A stretch of 64,000 nt of DNA from the NCBI RefSeq assembly GCF_020515525.1, contig NZ_JAIYEP010000004.1, forward strand, positions 45,779-109,778, written 5' to 3'. Each line of letters begins with the position of its first letter. Position 1 is the first letter of the stretch. This document shows positions 54,207-63,282 of this stretch, one piece after another. This DNA comes from Rhodococcus yananensis. Its GTDB lineage: Bacteria > Actinomycetota > Actinomycetes > Mycobacteriales > Mycobacteriaceae. Both the position numbers and the translations under genes were made by a program. The notes under the pieces were generated by a model, which worked only from the letters and a program-made list of their open reading frames with translations, had not been told where the DNA came from and did no database searches.

Positions 54207-55202
54207 ATGTCCGTCCACCTCGGCGACCGGCTCGGCTGGTACCGCAGCCTCGCCGCCGACGGGCCCGCCACACCGGACGAGCTCGCCGAACGCACCGGGA
54301 CCCACCCGCGCTACGCCCGCGAATGGCTCGAGCAACAGGCCGTCACGGGACTGCTCACCGTCGACGGCACCGATCCACCGCGGTTCGCGCTGTCACCGGC
54401 CGGTGCGCAGGTGCTGACCGACGAGACGGATCTCGACTACCTCGCACCGCTGTCGCGGATGATCTGCAGCGCGATGGTCCAACTACCCGCCCTGCTCGAC
54501 GCGTACCGGACCGGCGGGGGTGTCGGCTGGGCGCAGTACGGCACCGATGTGCGCCGCTCCCAGGAGGACGTGAACCGGCCGTGGTTCGAGAAGAGGCTGC
54601 CGGACGCCCTGCGGTCCGTCGCGGACCTCGACGGGCTGCTGCGGACTCCCGGTGCCGTGATCGCCGACATCGGTTGCGGTGGCGGGTGGTCGACCATCGC
54701 GCTGGCCCGCAGTTATCCGGACGCCGAGGTACGGGGATACGACATCGACCGCGCCTCGGTCGAGGATGCCCGCGCCAAAGTGACTGCCGACCGGGCCGTC
54801 GCGTCGCGCATCACGATCACCGAAGCCGACGCAGCCACCCTCCCGAACTCCACCTTCCACGCCGTGTTCGCCTTCGAATGCATCCACGACCTGCCTCGCC
54901 CCGTGGACGTCCTCGCCGCCGCGCGGCGATCGCTGGTTCCGGGAGGCGTCGTGATCGTGATGGACGAGGCCGTGGCGGACGAGTTCACGGCACCCGGCGA
55001 CGAAGTCGAACGGCTCATGTACGGATACAGCCTCGCGGTGTGCCTGCCCGACGGCATGAGCCGGCAGCCCAGCGCGGGTACCGGCACCGTCATGCGCGCC
55101 GATACCCTGCGGCGGTACGCGCACGACGCCGGCTTCACCCGCGTCGACGTCCTCCCGATCGAGGGTTTCGCGTTCTTCCGCTTCTACCGGCTCTCCGGCT
55201 GA
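54207..55202 (+). CDS. Class I SAM-dependent methyltransferase (5' end doubtful)
   Basis: 331 residues from ATG 54207. An N-terminal winged-helix dimerisation part (GTHPRYAREWLEQQAVTGLL) and a Rossmann SAM-binding domain with VIADIGCGGGWSTIAL, DAEVRGYDIDRASVEDAR and AFECIHDLPRP. Homologues begin upstream with an AERI...GTIDL stretch; here that stretch (54168-54206) is in frame but has no ATG, GTG or TTG before the stop at 54135. The N-terminus may therefore be truncated by the junction with the TetR remnant. The acceptor substrate is unknown. Confidence 0.82.
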   Translation: MSVHLGDRLGWYRSLAADGPATPDELAERTGTHPRYAREWLEQQAVTGLLTVDGTDPPRFALSPAGAQVLTDETDLDYLAPLSRMICSAMVQLPALLDAYRTGGGVGWAQYGTDVRRSQEDVNRPWFEKRLPDALRSVADLDGLLRTPGAVIADIGCGGGWSTIALARSYPDAEVRGYDIDRASVEDARAKVTADRAVASRITITEADAATLPNSTFHAVFAFECIHDLPRPVDVLAAARRSLVPGGVVIVMDEAVADEFTAPGDEVERLMYGYSLAVCLPDGMSRQPSAGTGTVMRADTLRRYAHDAGFTRVDVLPIEGFAFFRFYRLSG

Positions 55203-55243
55203 TCCCACCCCCGCACCCGGGCGGGTTCGATCCGGTCCGCCCC

Positions 55244-55273
55244 GCCCGGCCCACCGGTTCGAGTGGGCCGGGC
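55244..55273. terminator. Bidirectional terminator methyltransferase/fadD
   Basis: gcccggcccac at 55244-55254 pairs perfectly with gtgggccgggc at 55263-55273 with an eight-base loop. It lies between two convergent stops (55202 and 55281) and can serve both transcripts. Confidence 0.7.
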
Positions 55274-55280
55274 CGGTCGG

Positions 55281-56906
55281 TCAGGCCTCCGCCGGCACCG
55301 ACTGCGCGAGCGTCGACTTCGCCCAGCGGTAGTCCGCCTTGCCGGCGGGGGAACGCACGATCTCCGGGACCACGACCAGGTGCCGCGGCACCTTGTATCC
55401 GGCGATCACCGAGCGGCAGTAGTCGGCGAGTTCGATCTGCGACGGTGCCTCGGCGCCCTCCCGCAGCTGCACGACGACGGAGACCTTCTCACCGAGCCGG
55501 TCGTCGGGGACACCGGCGACGAGTGCGTCCTCGATCGACGGGTGCCCCTTGACCGCTTCCTCGACCTCCTCCGCGTAGATCTTCTCACCGCCGGAGTTGA
55601 TGCACGCGGAACCGCGGCCGAGGATGACGATGGTGCCGTCGGCCTCGACGGAGGCGAGGTCACCGAGGATCGACAGGCGTTCACCGTCGACCTCCACGAA
55701 CGTGGCGGCGGTCTTCTCCTCGTCGCGGAAGTATCCGACGGGCACGTGGCCGATGCGTGCGAGGTACCCGATGGTGTCGGAACCCGGTTCGACGGCGGAG
55801 AAGTCGACGTCGACGACCCGCATCTTCGGTGACGCCGGCAGACGCAGCCGGCCGTCGGCGCCGGGCGTGATCGAGCCGTTGGCCCCGGATTCGGACGAGC
55901 CGAACGAGTTGTGCAGGTAGATGTTCGGCAGGATCGACGTGAGCTGGTCGCGTACGCTCACCGACCACAGTGCACCGCCGGATCCGATGACCATCAGCGA
56001 GCTCAGGTCGAAATCGTCGCGGCGGTCGGCGAGGACGTCGGCGATCGGGCGGGCGATCGCGTCGCCGACCACCATCAGCACGGCGGCCTTGTGTTCGTCG
56101 ACGAGGCGCAGTGCGGCGGCCGGCTCGAAGTTGCGCATGACGACCTGCGGGAATCCCATGAACAGACCCATGAGCAGTGCATACATGGCCGCGCCGTGCA
56201 TGAGCGGTGCGGTGATGACGTAGGTCATGGGGCTGGTGTTCGCCGCGGCGGCGGCCGCGAGCGATTCGGGGTCGTCGTGCGGGTCGCCGTAGGCGCTGCC
56301 GCCACCCAGCGCCGCGTAGTAGAAGTCCTCGTGCCGCCACATCACGCCCTTGGGCATGCCGGTGGTTCCCCCGGTGTACAGGATGTACAGGTCGTCGCTG
56401 CTGCGTTCGGCGAAATCACGGTCGGACGACGCCTCGGCAACCGCGTCGGAGTACCGCACGACGGTGACGTCCGCGGCGGCGGCCGCGGTGGTCAGTGCGT
56501 CGATCGGACCGTTGCCGACGACCACGATGTGCCGCAGCTTCGGGGCGCGCGGAAGCACCTCGGCGACGAGATCGGTGAGTTCGTCGTCGACGACGAGGGC
56601 GGTGAGCTCGGCGTTGTTGTAGAGGTACTCGAGTTCCGCTCCCACATACCGGAAATTGATGTTGATCGGGACGGCCCGGATCTTCATGGTTCCGAGCATG
56701 GTGTCGAGGAACTCGAGGCTGTTGCGCATGTGCACGCCCACGTGGTCGCCGGCGCCGACACCGACGCCGGCGAGGTGGTGGCCGATGCGGTTGGCGGCGG
56801 CGTCGAACTGTGCGTATGTGTGCGTGCGGCCCTCACAGGCCAGCGCGAGACGGTCGGGAATCGCATCGACGACGGCTTCGATGAGATCGGCCAGGTTCAA
56901 AGACAT
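55281..56906 (-). CDS. Fatty acyl-CoA synthetase, FadD19-like
   Basis: 541 residues from the ATG at 56906. P-loop YTGGTTGMPKGVMWRHEDFY, NSFGSSESGANG, the hinge region GRGSACINSGGEKIYAEEV and the C-terminal lysine region SPAGKADYRWAK are as in mycobacterial FadD19, a steroid side-chain acyl-CoA ligase; overall sequence resembles that family. It activates a carboxylate to acyl-CoA with ATP. Downstream of thiolase and SDR on the same strand, with a hairpin between, so the three may form one pathway. The exact substrate cannot be fixed. Confidence 0.88.
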   Translation of the reverse strand: MSLNLADLIEAVVDAIPDRLALACEGRTHTYAQFDAAANRIGHHLAGVGVGAGDHVGVHMRNSLEFLDTMLGTMKIRAVPININFRYVGAELEYLYNNAELTALVVDDELTDLVAEVLPRAPKLRHIVVVGNGPIDALTTAAAAADVTVVRYSDAVAEASSDRDFAERSSDDLYILYTGGTTGMPKGVMWRHEDFYYAALGGGSAYGDPHDDPESLAAAAAANTSPMTYVITAPLMHGAAMYALLMGLFMGFPQVVMRNFEPAAALRLVDEHKAAVLMVVGDAIARPIADVLADRRDDFDLSSLMVIGSGGALWSVSVRDQLTSILPNIYLHNSFGSSESGANGSITPGADGRLRLPASPKMRVVDVDFSAVEPGSDTIGYLARIGHVPVGYFRDEEKTAATFVEVDGERLSILGDLASVEADGTIVILGRGSACINSGGEKIYAEEVEEAVKGHPSIEDALVAGVPDDRLGEKVSVVVQLREGAEAPSQIELADYCRSVIAGYKVPRHLVVVPEIVRSPAGKADYRWAKSTLAQSVPAEA

Positions 56907-56995
56907 GGTGCGCTGGATCCTTCCGGGTAGGGCCTGCGACAGTGAGACCCCACGCCCACCGTCCGAAATGTGCATCGCGTCACAGTTCAGAAAGT

Positions 56996-57008
56996 AGAAC
57001 ACATTTCT
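56996..57008. promoter_or_regulatory. Candidate operator upstream of fadD
   Basis: agaacacatttct is a partial inverted repeat (AGAA..TTCT). It recalls the KstR-type AACNNGTT core with one mismatch. Further CAGAAA/TTTCTG copies lie at 56988, 57004 and 57035. Weak evidence; compare the FadD19-like gene product. Confidence 0.35.
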
Positions 57009-57093
57009 GTTATCGCATCAACATGCCAGTACAGAAACGGAAACTTGGACTGGAACGTGTTCCTGTGCAGGACGGCGGGATGCCCGCACACGC

Positions 57094-57127
57094 CGACGGC
57101 CGACCGGATGTCTCCGATCGGCCGTCG
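57094..57127 (-). terminator. Hairpin between thiolase and fadD
   Basis: cgacggccga at 57094-57103 pairs perfectly with tcggccgtcg at 57118-57127, with four more pairs inside after one mismatch. It lies 26 bases after the thiolase stop on the minus strand. Confidence 0.6.
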
Positions 57128-57152
57128 CGGGGCGGAAGTACCGGTTCCGTGG

Positions 57153-58364
57153 TCAGACGACCCTCTCGAACACGGCAGCCAACCCCTGTCCACCACCGAT
57201 GCACATCGTCTCGAGCCCGTACCGTCCGTCACGGCGGTGCAGCTCACGGGCCAGCGTCGCGAGCATGCGCCCGCCCGTCGCACCGACCGGGTGACCGAGC
57301 GAGATCCCGGAACCGTGGATGTTGGTGCGCTCGAAGTCCGCGGACGCGAACTTCCACTCCCGGGTGACGGCGAGAGCCTGCGCGGCGAACGCCTCGTTGA
57401 GTTCGACGACGTCGACGTCCGCGAGCCTGATCCCGGCCTTGCTCAACGCGATCTCCGTCGCGGGGACCGGGCCGATACCCATGATCTTCGGCGCCACACC
57501 GGCCACACCCCACGACACGATCCGCACCAGCGGGGTCAGGCCGAGTTCGGCAGCCTTCTCCGGGGTGGTCACGATCGCCATCGACGCCGCGTCGTTCTGG
57601 CCGCTCGCGTTGCCGGCGGTGACCGTCGCCTCCGGATCCTGCCGACCCATGATCGGCTTCAGTTTCGACAAGGATTCGACGGTGGTGTCGGCGCGGGGAT
57701 GCTCGTCGGTGTCGATCACCTCGTCACCGTCGCGACCGCTCACGGTCACCGGGACGATCTCCTCCGCGAGGATCCCGTTCTTCTGCGCCGCCACGGCCCG
57801 CGCGTGCGATTGCGCGGCGAGTTCGTCCTGCTCGAGCCGGCTGATGCCGTACTCGGCGCGCAGATTCTCGGCGGTCTCGATCATGCCGCCCGGCACCGGA
57901 TGGAGCCTCCCACCCGCTGTGGCGCGGGCGCGCACCAGCCCGTCGTGCATCTGCACACCGGTGCGGGCGCCGCCCCAGCGGATGTCGACGGAATAGAACG
58001 CGGCGTTGCTCATCGACTCCGCGCCGCCGGCGACGACGACGTCGTTGTCGCCGGCGCCGACCTGCAACGCGGCCTGAACGACGGCCTGCAGCCCCGATCC
58101 GCAGCGACGGTCGATGTGCATCCCCGGGACGGTGACCGGCAGACCGGCGTCGAGCGCGACGACCCGTCCGATCGCCGGGGCCTCGCTGTTGCCGTTGCAG
58201 TGCCCGAGGATGACGTCCTCCACCGCGTCCGGGGCCATTCCGGTGCGGTCGAGCAGGCCGCGCAGCGCGGCGACACCGAGATCGACTGCAGTGAGCGACT
58301 TGAACATTCCGCCGTAGCGGCCGATCGGAGTGCGGACCGGTTCGCAGATGACTACTTCGCGCAT
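57153..58364 (-). CDS. Acetyl-CoA C-acyltransferase (thiolase)
   Basis: 403 residues from the ATG at 58364. Catalytic Cys88 in IDRRCGSGLQAV, the late GHPVGATGGRM with the active-site His, and the final Cys in CIGGGQGLAA are complete. The enzyme splits 3-ketoacyl-CoA with CoA (or condenses two acyl-CoAs in reverse). It lies 35 bases after the SDR gene on the same strand, so both belong to one transcript with the function of a beta-oxidation cycle. The residues do not show chain length. Confidence 0.93.
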   Translation of the reverse strand: MREVVICEPVRTPIGRYGGMFKSLTAVDLGVAALRGLLDRTGMAPDAVEDVILGHCNGNSEAPAIGRVVALDAGLPVTVPGMHIDRRCGSGLQAVVQAALQVGAGDNDVVVAGGAESMSNAAFYSVDIRWGGARTGVQMHDGLVRARATAGGRLHPVPGGMIETAENLRAEYGISRLEQDELAAQSHARAVAAQKNGILAEEIVPVTVSGRDGDEVIDTDEHPRADTTVESLSKLKPIMGRQDPEATVTAGNASGQNDAASMAIVTTPEKAAELGLTPLVRIVSWGVAGVAPKIMGIGPVPATEIALSKAGIRLADVDVVELNEAFAAQALAVTREWKFASADFERTNIHGSGISLGHPVGATGGRMLATLARELHRRDGRYGLETMCIGGGQGLAAVFERVV

Positions 58365-58399
58365 GATGACCTTCCAGACAGAGGGGAGTGACCGGGTGG

Positions 58400-59140
58400 T
58401 CACATGAAGCGGCCGCCGGTGACCTCGAGGACGGTGCCGGTCATGTAGGACGACATGTCGGAAGCGAGGAACATTGCGACAGACGCAATTTCATCGACCT
58501 CACCCGGACGGCCCATCGGGATCTCGGCCATCTTGCCGTCCCATGCCTTCTGCGGCATGGCCTCGGTCATCGCCGACCGGATCAGGCCCGGCTGGATCGC
58601 GTTGACGCGCACACCGTGGTGCGCCATCTCCTTCGCGGCGGCCTTCGTCAGGCCCACGATGCCGGCCTTCGCCGCCGAGTAGTTGGTCTGCCCGACCATG
58701 CCGACCTTGCCCGACAGCGACGAAATGTTCACGATCGCACCGCGCTTCGCCTCACGCATGATCGCGGCGGCCTTGCGGGTGCCGTGCCAGGTGCCCTTCA
58801 GGTGCACGGCGACGACCAGATCGAAATCCTCCTCGGTCATCGTGCGCATCGTCGCATCGCGGGTGATCCCCGCGTTGTTGACGACGACGTCGAGCGAACC
58901 GAACCCGTCCACGGCCTCGGCGAGCAACGCGTCCCAGTCCGAGGACTCGACGACGTTCGCCTTCACGGCACGCGCGACGTCGCGACCGCCGAGCTTGTCG
59001 GCCGCGGCGGTCGCCGCGTCGAGATCGAGGTCGCCGATCACCACGCGGGCGCCGGCATCCACGAACGACCGGGCGATCGCGAAACCGATTCCCTGAGCGC
59101 CACCGGTGATCACGGCGGTACGGTTCTCCAGCAGGGGCAT
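58400..59140 (-). CDS. Short-chain dehydrogenase, FabG/3-hydroxyacyl-CoA dehydrogenase type
   Basis: 246 residues from the ATG at 59140. [12 protein letters not shown] (NAD(P) motif), VNNAGITRD, the catalytic Ser in NISSLSGK and Y-x3-K in YSAAKAG, then NAIQPGLI. In front of thiolase it most likely oxidises a 3-hydroxyacyl-CoA to the 3-ketoacyl-CoA. Longer in-frame starts upstream are less likely. Divergent from the acyl-CoA dehydrogenase gene. Confidence 0.92.
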   Translation of the reverse strand: MPLLENRTAVITGGAQGIGFAIARSFVDAGARVVIGDLDLDAATAAADKLGGRDVARAVKANVVESSDWDALLAEAVDGFGSLDVVVNNAGITRDATMRTMTEEDFDLVVAVHLKGTWHGTRKAAAIMREAKRGAIVNISSLSGKVGMVGQTNYSAAKAGIVGLTKAAAKEMAHHGVRVNAIQPGLIRSAMTEAMPQKAWDGKMAEIPMGRPGEVDEIASVAMFLASDMSSYMTGTVLEVTGGRFM

Positions 59141-59327
59141 GACGGATTCCTTTCGGGGATTCGGGTCGAGGGACGATTCGAGACGGTTCCCGAACACGGG
59201 TCGACGAGTCCGAATATATCGGCGTGACGTCGCGAAACCCCCCTCCCGATCCATCGACAATGCCTATACGGTCATGCCGCCGATTCGTATTGGACATCTC
59301 CGGCCCGGGCATCGGAGAGTGGTCGTC

Positions 59328-60506
59328 ATGACAGTTGCGACACCGGCCACCCAGGTCGACGAAGACGACTTCCGCGAGATCCTCGCCCAGACCCGCTCGT
59401 TCGTCCGCGACGCGGTGGTGCCCCGCGAACAGGAGATCGCCGACACGAATGCGATCCCCGCGGACATCCGTCAGGCCGCCGAGGAGATGGGCCTGTTCGG
59501 GTACGCGATCCCCCAGGAATGGGGCGGTCTCGGACTGAACCTGATGCAGGACGTCGAACTGGCCATGGAGCTCGGTTACACGACGCTGTCGCTGCGGTCG
59601 ATGTTCGGCACCAACAACGGCATCGCCGGGCAGGTGCTCGTCAACTACGGCACCGAGGAACAGAAGCAGCAGTGGCTCGAGGGCATCGCCTCCGGCGAGG
59701 TCGTCGCGTCGTTCGCGCTCACCGAGCCGGGGGCCGGCTCGAACCCGTCCGGGCTGCGAACCAAGGCCGTGCGTGACGGCGACGACTGGGTCATCACCGG
59801 CGAGAAACGGTTCATCACCAACGCGCCGCTCGCGAACCTGTTCGTGGTGTTCGCCCGCACCCGGCCCGCCGACGAGAACGGTACCGGCATCGCGGTGTTC
59901 CTCGTCCCGGCCGACACCGCCGGTGTCCAGGTGGGAGCCAAGGACGCCAAGATGGGGCAGGAGGGTGCCTGGACCTCGGATGTGCACTTCGACGGGGTGC
60001 GGGTTCCGGCGTCGGCGCTGGTCGGCGGCAACGAGGACGTCGGCTACAAGGCGGCGATGGTGTCGCTCGCCCGCGGTCGCGTACACATCGCCGCACTGTC
60101 GGTCGGGCAGGCGCAGCGCGCACTGGACGAGTCGGTGGCGTACGCCGCGACAGCCACGCAGGGAGGCACCCCGATCGGAAGCTTCCAGCTGGTGCAGGCC
60201 ATGCTCGCCGATCAGCAGACCGGTGTGATGGCCGGTCGCGCACTGGTCCGCGACGCGGCGCGGGCGTGGGTCGAGGAGACCGATCGCCGGATCGCACCGT
60301 CGGCAGCGAAGCTGTTCTGCACCGAGATGGTCGGCAAGGTCGCCGATCTCGCGGTGCAGATCCACGGCGGCACCGGCTACATGCGTGAGGTACCGGTCGA
60401 GCGGATCTACCGCGATGTGCGACTGCTGCGCCTGTACGAGGGCACCAGCGAGATCCAGCGTCTGATCATCGGCGGCGGTCTCGTCAAGCAGGCCCAGCGC
60501 TCCTGA
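59328..60506 (+). CDS. Acyl-CoA dehydrogenase
   Basis: 392 residues from ATG 59328. Acyl-CoA dehydrogenase blocks: FALTEPGAGSNPSGLRT (FAD/substrate), WVITGEKRFITN, and QIHGGTGYMREVPVERIYRD followed by LYEGTSEIQR with the catalytic Glu in YEGTSE. FAD-dependent alpha,beta-dehydrogenation of acyl-CoA. Divergent from SDR-thiolase-fadD (187 bases between), completing a beta-oxidation set together with the ECH genes of the neighbouring operons. Confidence 0.94.
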   Translation: MTVATPATQVDEDDFREILAQTRSFVRDAVVPREQEIADTNAIPADIRQAAEEMGLFGYAIPQEWGGLGLNLMQDVELAMELGYTTLSLRSMFGTNNGIAGQVLVNYGTEEQKQQWLEGIASGEVVASFALTEPGAGSNPSGLRTKAVRDGDDWVITGEKRFITNAPLANLFVVFARTRPADENGTGIAVFLVPADTAGVQVGAKDAKMGQEGAWTSDVHFDGVRVPASALVGGNEDVGYKAAMVSLARGRVHIAALSVGQAQRALDESVAYAATATQGGTPIGSFQLVQAMLADQQTGVMAGRALVRDAARAWVEETDRRIAPSAAKLFCTEMVGKVADLAVQIHGGTGYMREVPVERIYRDVRLLRLYEGTSEIQRLIIGGGLVKQAQRS

Positions 60507-60521
60507 CCCGTGCGGGTGGGG

Positions 60522-61454
60522 TCAGGCGGTGCAGCGTTCCGACAGTTCCCAGAGCGCCTGCGCGACAGCCGGGTCGGTCGCGTGCTCCTCCGCCCGCCCG
60601 ATCCCGCAGTCCGCCAGATAACTCCCGCCGGCCCCGCCGAGTTCGCGAGCGGTCGCCGCCCACACCGCGGTCGCAGCGCCCGCCGGAATCGACTTGACGT
60701 TCTTCAGCAGTCCCGGCGTGCCGGCGCTGAGCCGCTTCATCTCGGCCACGTCCTCACGGGTCATGTACCGCGCCAGCTTCGTCGCCACCACACCCGGATG
60801 CACCGCGAACGCGTGCACACCGCGATCACCGAAACGCCGCTCCACTTCGACGGTCATGAGCACGTTCGCCGACTTCGAACGCGCATAGGCGACGAACTTG
60901 TCGTAGTCGGTGCGTTCGAAATGCGGATCGACGAGGTCGACGCCACACGCCTTGTGCGCATCCGACGACACGGTCACCACCCGCGACGCGGCACGCGCGC
61001 CGGCAGCACCGGCCCCGAGCGCGGGCAGCAGCAGGGTGGTCAGCAGGAAGTGACCCAGATGGTTCGTTCCGAACTGGAGTTCGAAGCCGTCCCGGGTCCG
61101 CCCGAACGGCGTGTACATCACACCGGCGTTGTTGACGAGCAGATGAATCTCCTCGTGCCCGGCCCGGACCTCACCGGCGGCGGCCCGCACGCTCGACAGG
61201 TCGGTCAGATCCATCTGCACCGCGTGCACCCGGGCGCCCGGCACCCGCTCGCGGATCCCGTCGGCGACCGCCACGAGCGCGTTCCCGTCGCGGGCGGTGA
61301 GCACGACGACGGCACCCACGGACGCCAGCGCGCGGGCGATCTCGCCGCCCATGCCGCTCGTGACACCGGTCACCACCGCGACACGCCCGGCGAGATCGAC
61401 ACCGGACAGCACGTCGTCGGTGGTCGTCTCCGGACCGAACCTGTTCGCCTGCAT
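60522..61454 (-). CDS. Short-chain dehydrogenase, retinol dehydrogenase/oxidoreductase type
   Basis: 310 residues from ATG 61454, preferred because GGGAG lies eight bases upstream; a GTG at 61463 overlapping the hydratase stop is an alternative. TGVTSGMGGEIARAL, VNNAGVMYTPF and Y-x3-K in YARSKSANVLM; an extended C-terminal region (ARYMTREDVAEMKRL) is usual for the RDH-like group. Last gene of the TetR-LLM-ECH-SDR operon. Substrate unknown, likely an alcohol or ketone of the same pathway. Confidence 0.88.
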   Translation of the reverse strand: MQANRFGPETTTDDVLSGVDLAGRVAVVTGVTSGMGGEIARALASVGAVVVLTARDGNALVAVADGIRERVPGARVHAVQMDLTDLSSVRAAAGEVRAGHEEIHLLVNNAGVMYTPFGRTRDGFELQFGTNHLGHFLLTTLLLPALGAGAAGARAASRVVTVSSDAHKACGVDLVDPHFERTDYDKFVAYARSKSANVLMTVEVERRFGDRGVHAFAVHPGVVATKLARYMTREDVAEMKRLSAGTPGLLKNVKSIPAGAATAVWAATARELGGAGGSYLADCGIGRAEEHATDPAVAQALWELSERCTA

Positions 61455-61459
61455 CGGGT

Positions 61460-62269
61460 TCACTCCCACGGTAGATCCTTCCACTCCGTCGACACCCGCG
61501 CCGACCACCGCGGCGACCGCCGGTCGAGGAAGGCGCGGACTCCTTCGGCGGCGTCCACGCCGCCCATCACCCTGTGGTGCAGTTCCGTTTCGTGATCGGC
61601 GACGGTCTCCGGGGTGAAGCCGTACCGTGCCGCGTCCCACAGCAACCGCTTGGACAGCGCCGCCGACATCGGCGCCACGTTCACGGCGATGTCACGCGCA
61701 ACCTCCAGGGCAGCGGGCAGTACCTCACCGGCCGGTAGCGACCGGCTCGCGATGCCCAATCGCACCGCCTCCGGACCGTCGAAGGTCCTGCCGGTGAGCA
61801 GGATGTCGGCGGCTGCAGCCGTTCCGGCGATGTGCGGAACCGTCCAGTGCGACATCGCATCCGGTATCACACCGCGACGCACCTGCGGGATCGCGTACTT
61901 CGCGTCGTCGGCGACGATGCGGATGTCGGCCTGCATGGCGACGGTCAGGCCGATACCGATCGCGTGGCCGTTCACCGCAGCGATCACCGGCTTGCGGATC
62001 CGGAACGCCGGCGGGTCGACCGGTGACGCGGTGAAATCGTCGGCGGCGGCGCCGAACGTGCCGGCACCCGCCGACAGGTCGGCTCCCGCACAGAACGCGG
62101 GTGGGGTCCCGGTGAGAACGACGACGCGCACGTCGTCGTCGGTGTCGTACTCGCGGTACAGCTCACCCAGTCTGCGGCCCATCTCACCGGTGAAGGCGTT
62201 GCGTTGCCGGGGCCGATCGAGGGTGACGAGTGCGACGCCGTCACGCACCTCGCAGAGCACTCCCGTCAC
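61460..62269 (-). CDS. Enoyl-CoA hydratase/isomerase (crotonase family)
   Basis: 269 residues from GTG 62269, overlapping the LLM gene stop by four bases. AFCAGADLSAG and NGHAIGIGLTVAMQADI are the oxyanion-hole blocks; in place of the usual second catalytic Glu, the region YAIPQVRRGVIPDAMSH has Gln at the LPE position, so it may be a non-hydratase crotonase (isomerase or hydrolase). Third gene of the TetR-LLM-ECH-SDR operon. Confidence 0.9.
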   Translation of the reverse strand: MTGVLCEVRDGVALVTLDRPRQRNAFTGEMGRRLGELYREYDTDDDVRVVVLTGTPPAFCAGADLSAGAGTFGAAADDFTASPVDPPAFRIRKPVIAAVNGHAIGIGLTVAMQADIRIVADDAKYAIPQVRRGVIPDAMSHWTVPHIAGTAAAADILLTGRTFDGPEAVRLGIASRSLPAGEVLPAALEVARDIAVNVAPMSAALSKRLLWDAARYGFTPETVADHETELHHRVMGGVDAAEGVRAFLDRRSPRWSARVSTEWKDLPWE

Positions 62270-63282
62270 GACGAGAGTTCCTCGACGGCAGCCACCAGTT
62301 CGGCGATGTGTGCGTCGCGGACGGGATAGCCCGGGAAGTAGCAGCACACCCGGTCGGCGTGGTCGCCGAACCGGGCGACGATCTGCGCCGCGCACTGCTC
62401 GGGGGTGCCGTGCACCGCGAGGGTCGTGAGCATCGTGTCGTCGATCAGGTCGGTCATCGCCGCGAACTGCCCCTGTTTGGAGAGCACGTTGAGCTTCGGT
62501 TGCAGGTCTGCCCAGCCCTCCACCTCGAGGACGGGCCGGTAGGCGGGGGTGGAGCCGTAGAACGCCAGTAGCCCGCGCACTCCGCGCGACGCCGCGTCGA
62601 GTTCCTCGGGGGTGCGGCCGACACCGACGATCACCTGCGGGTGGATCGCCAGGTCCGCGCGGTCGCGACCGGCCCGGTCGAGTCCCTCCTCGATCTTCGG
62701 CATCGTGCGCTCGCGGAAGTGTCGGACGCTGTTGAACGGCATGACGAGCAGCCCGTCCGCGACCTCCGCGGCGGTACGGGTCATGACGGGCCCGAGCGCG
62801 CCCAGGTCGACCGGTGGGGGTCCGTACGGGTTCGGGCCCGGGTCGAAGGTCGGGGGCATCAGGGTGTGCGTGGTGAATTCCCCGTCGAACCGGAGACGCG
62901 AATTGCCTTCCCACGCATCGAAGATCGCTTTGATCGCGAGCACGCTCTCACGCATGCGGGCGGCGGGCCTGGACCACTGTGCGCCGTATCTCTTCTCGAT
63001 GTGCGGCCGGATCTGCGAGCCCAGTCCGAGACGGAACCGCCCGCGGCTGAGCACCTGCAGATCGTAGGCGGTGTGGGCCAGGTGCATCGGGCTGCGCGGA
63101 ATCGCGATCGCGACGTTCGTCATCAGGTCGGTGTCCACGACGGGCGCCGCCGCCGCGAGAGGGAGGAACACGTCGTGGGGCCCTTCGAAGGTGAACAGAC
63201 CACCCACCCCGAGCGCGGCCAGTTCCCGGGCCCGCTGTGCCGCGTTCTCGGGCCGGCCGTCGAGTTGGACGTCGATCTTCAT
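62266..63282 (-). CDS. LLM-class F420-dependent oxidoreductase
   Basis: 338 residues from the ATG at 63282, overlapping the TetR stop by four bases. Luciferase-like monooxygenase fold: LAALGVGGLFTFEGPHDVFL, VAIAIPRSPMHLAHTAYDLQ, RGRFRLGLGSQIRPHIEKRY. This is the subgroup that uses coenzyme F420 in actinobacteria. It reduces or oxidises an unknown substrate. Second gene of an operon with ECH and SDR under the TetR regulator. Confidence 0.9.
   Translation of the reverse strand: MKIDVQLDGRPENAAQRARELAALGVGGLFTFEGPHDVFLPLAAAAPVVDTDLMTNVAIAIPRSPMHLAHTAYDLQVLSRGRFRLGLGSQIRPHIEKRYGAQWSRPAARMRESVLAIKAIFDAWEGNSRLRFDGEFTTHTLMPPTFDPGPNPYGPPPVDLGALGPVMTRTAAEVADGLLVMPFNSVRHFRERTMPKIEEGLDRAGRDRADLAIHPQVIVGVGRTPEELDAASRGVRGLLAFYGSTPAYRPVLEVEGWADLQPKLNVLSKQGQFAAMTDLIDDTMLTTLAVHGTPEQCAAQIVARFGDHADRVCCYFPGYPVRDAHIAELVAAVEELSS

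Noticed and set aside
59141..59327. Operator-like ccgaatatatcgg between SDR and acyl-CoA dehydrogenase genes
   Set aside because: The palindrome is short and imperfect; not enough to claim a site.
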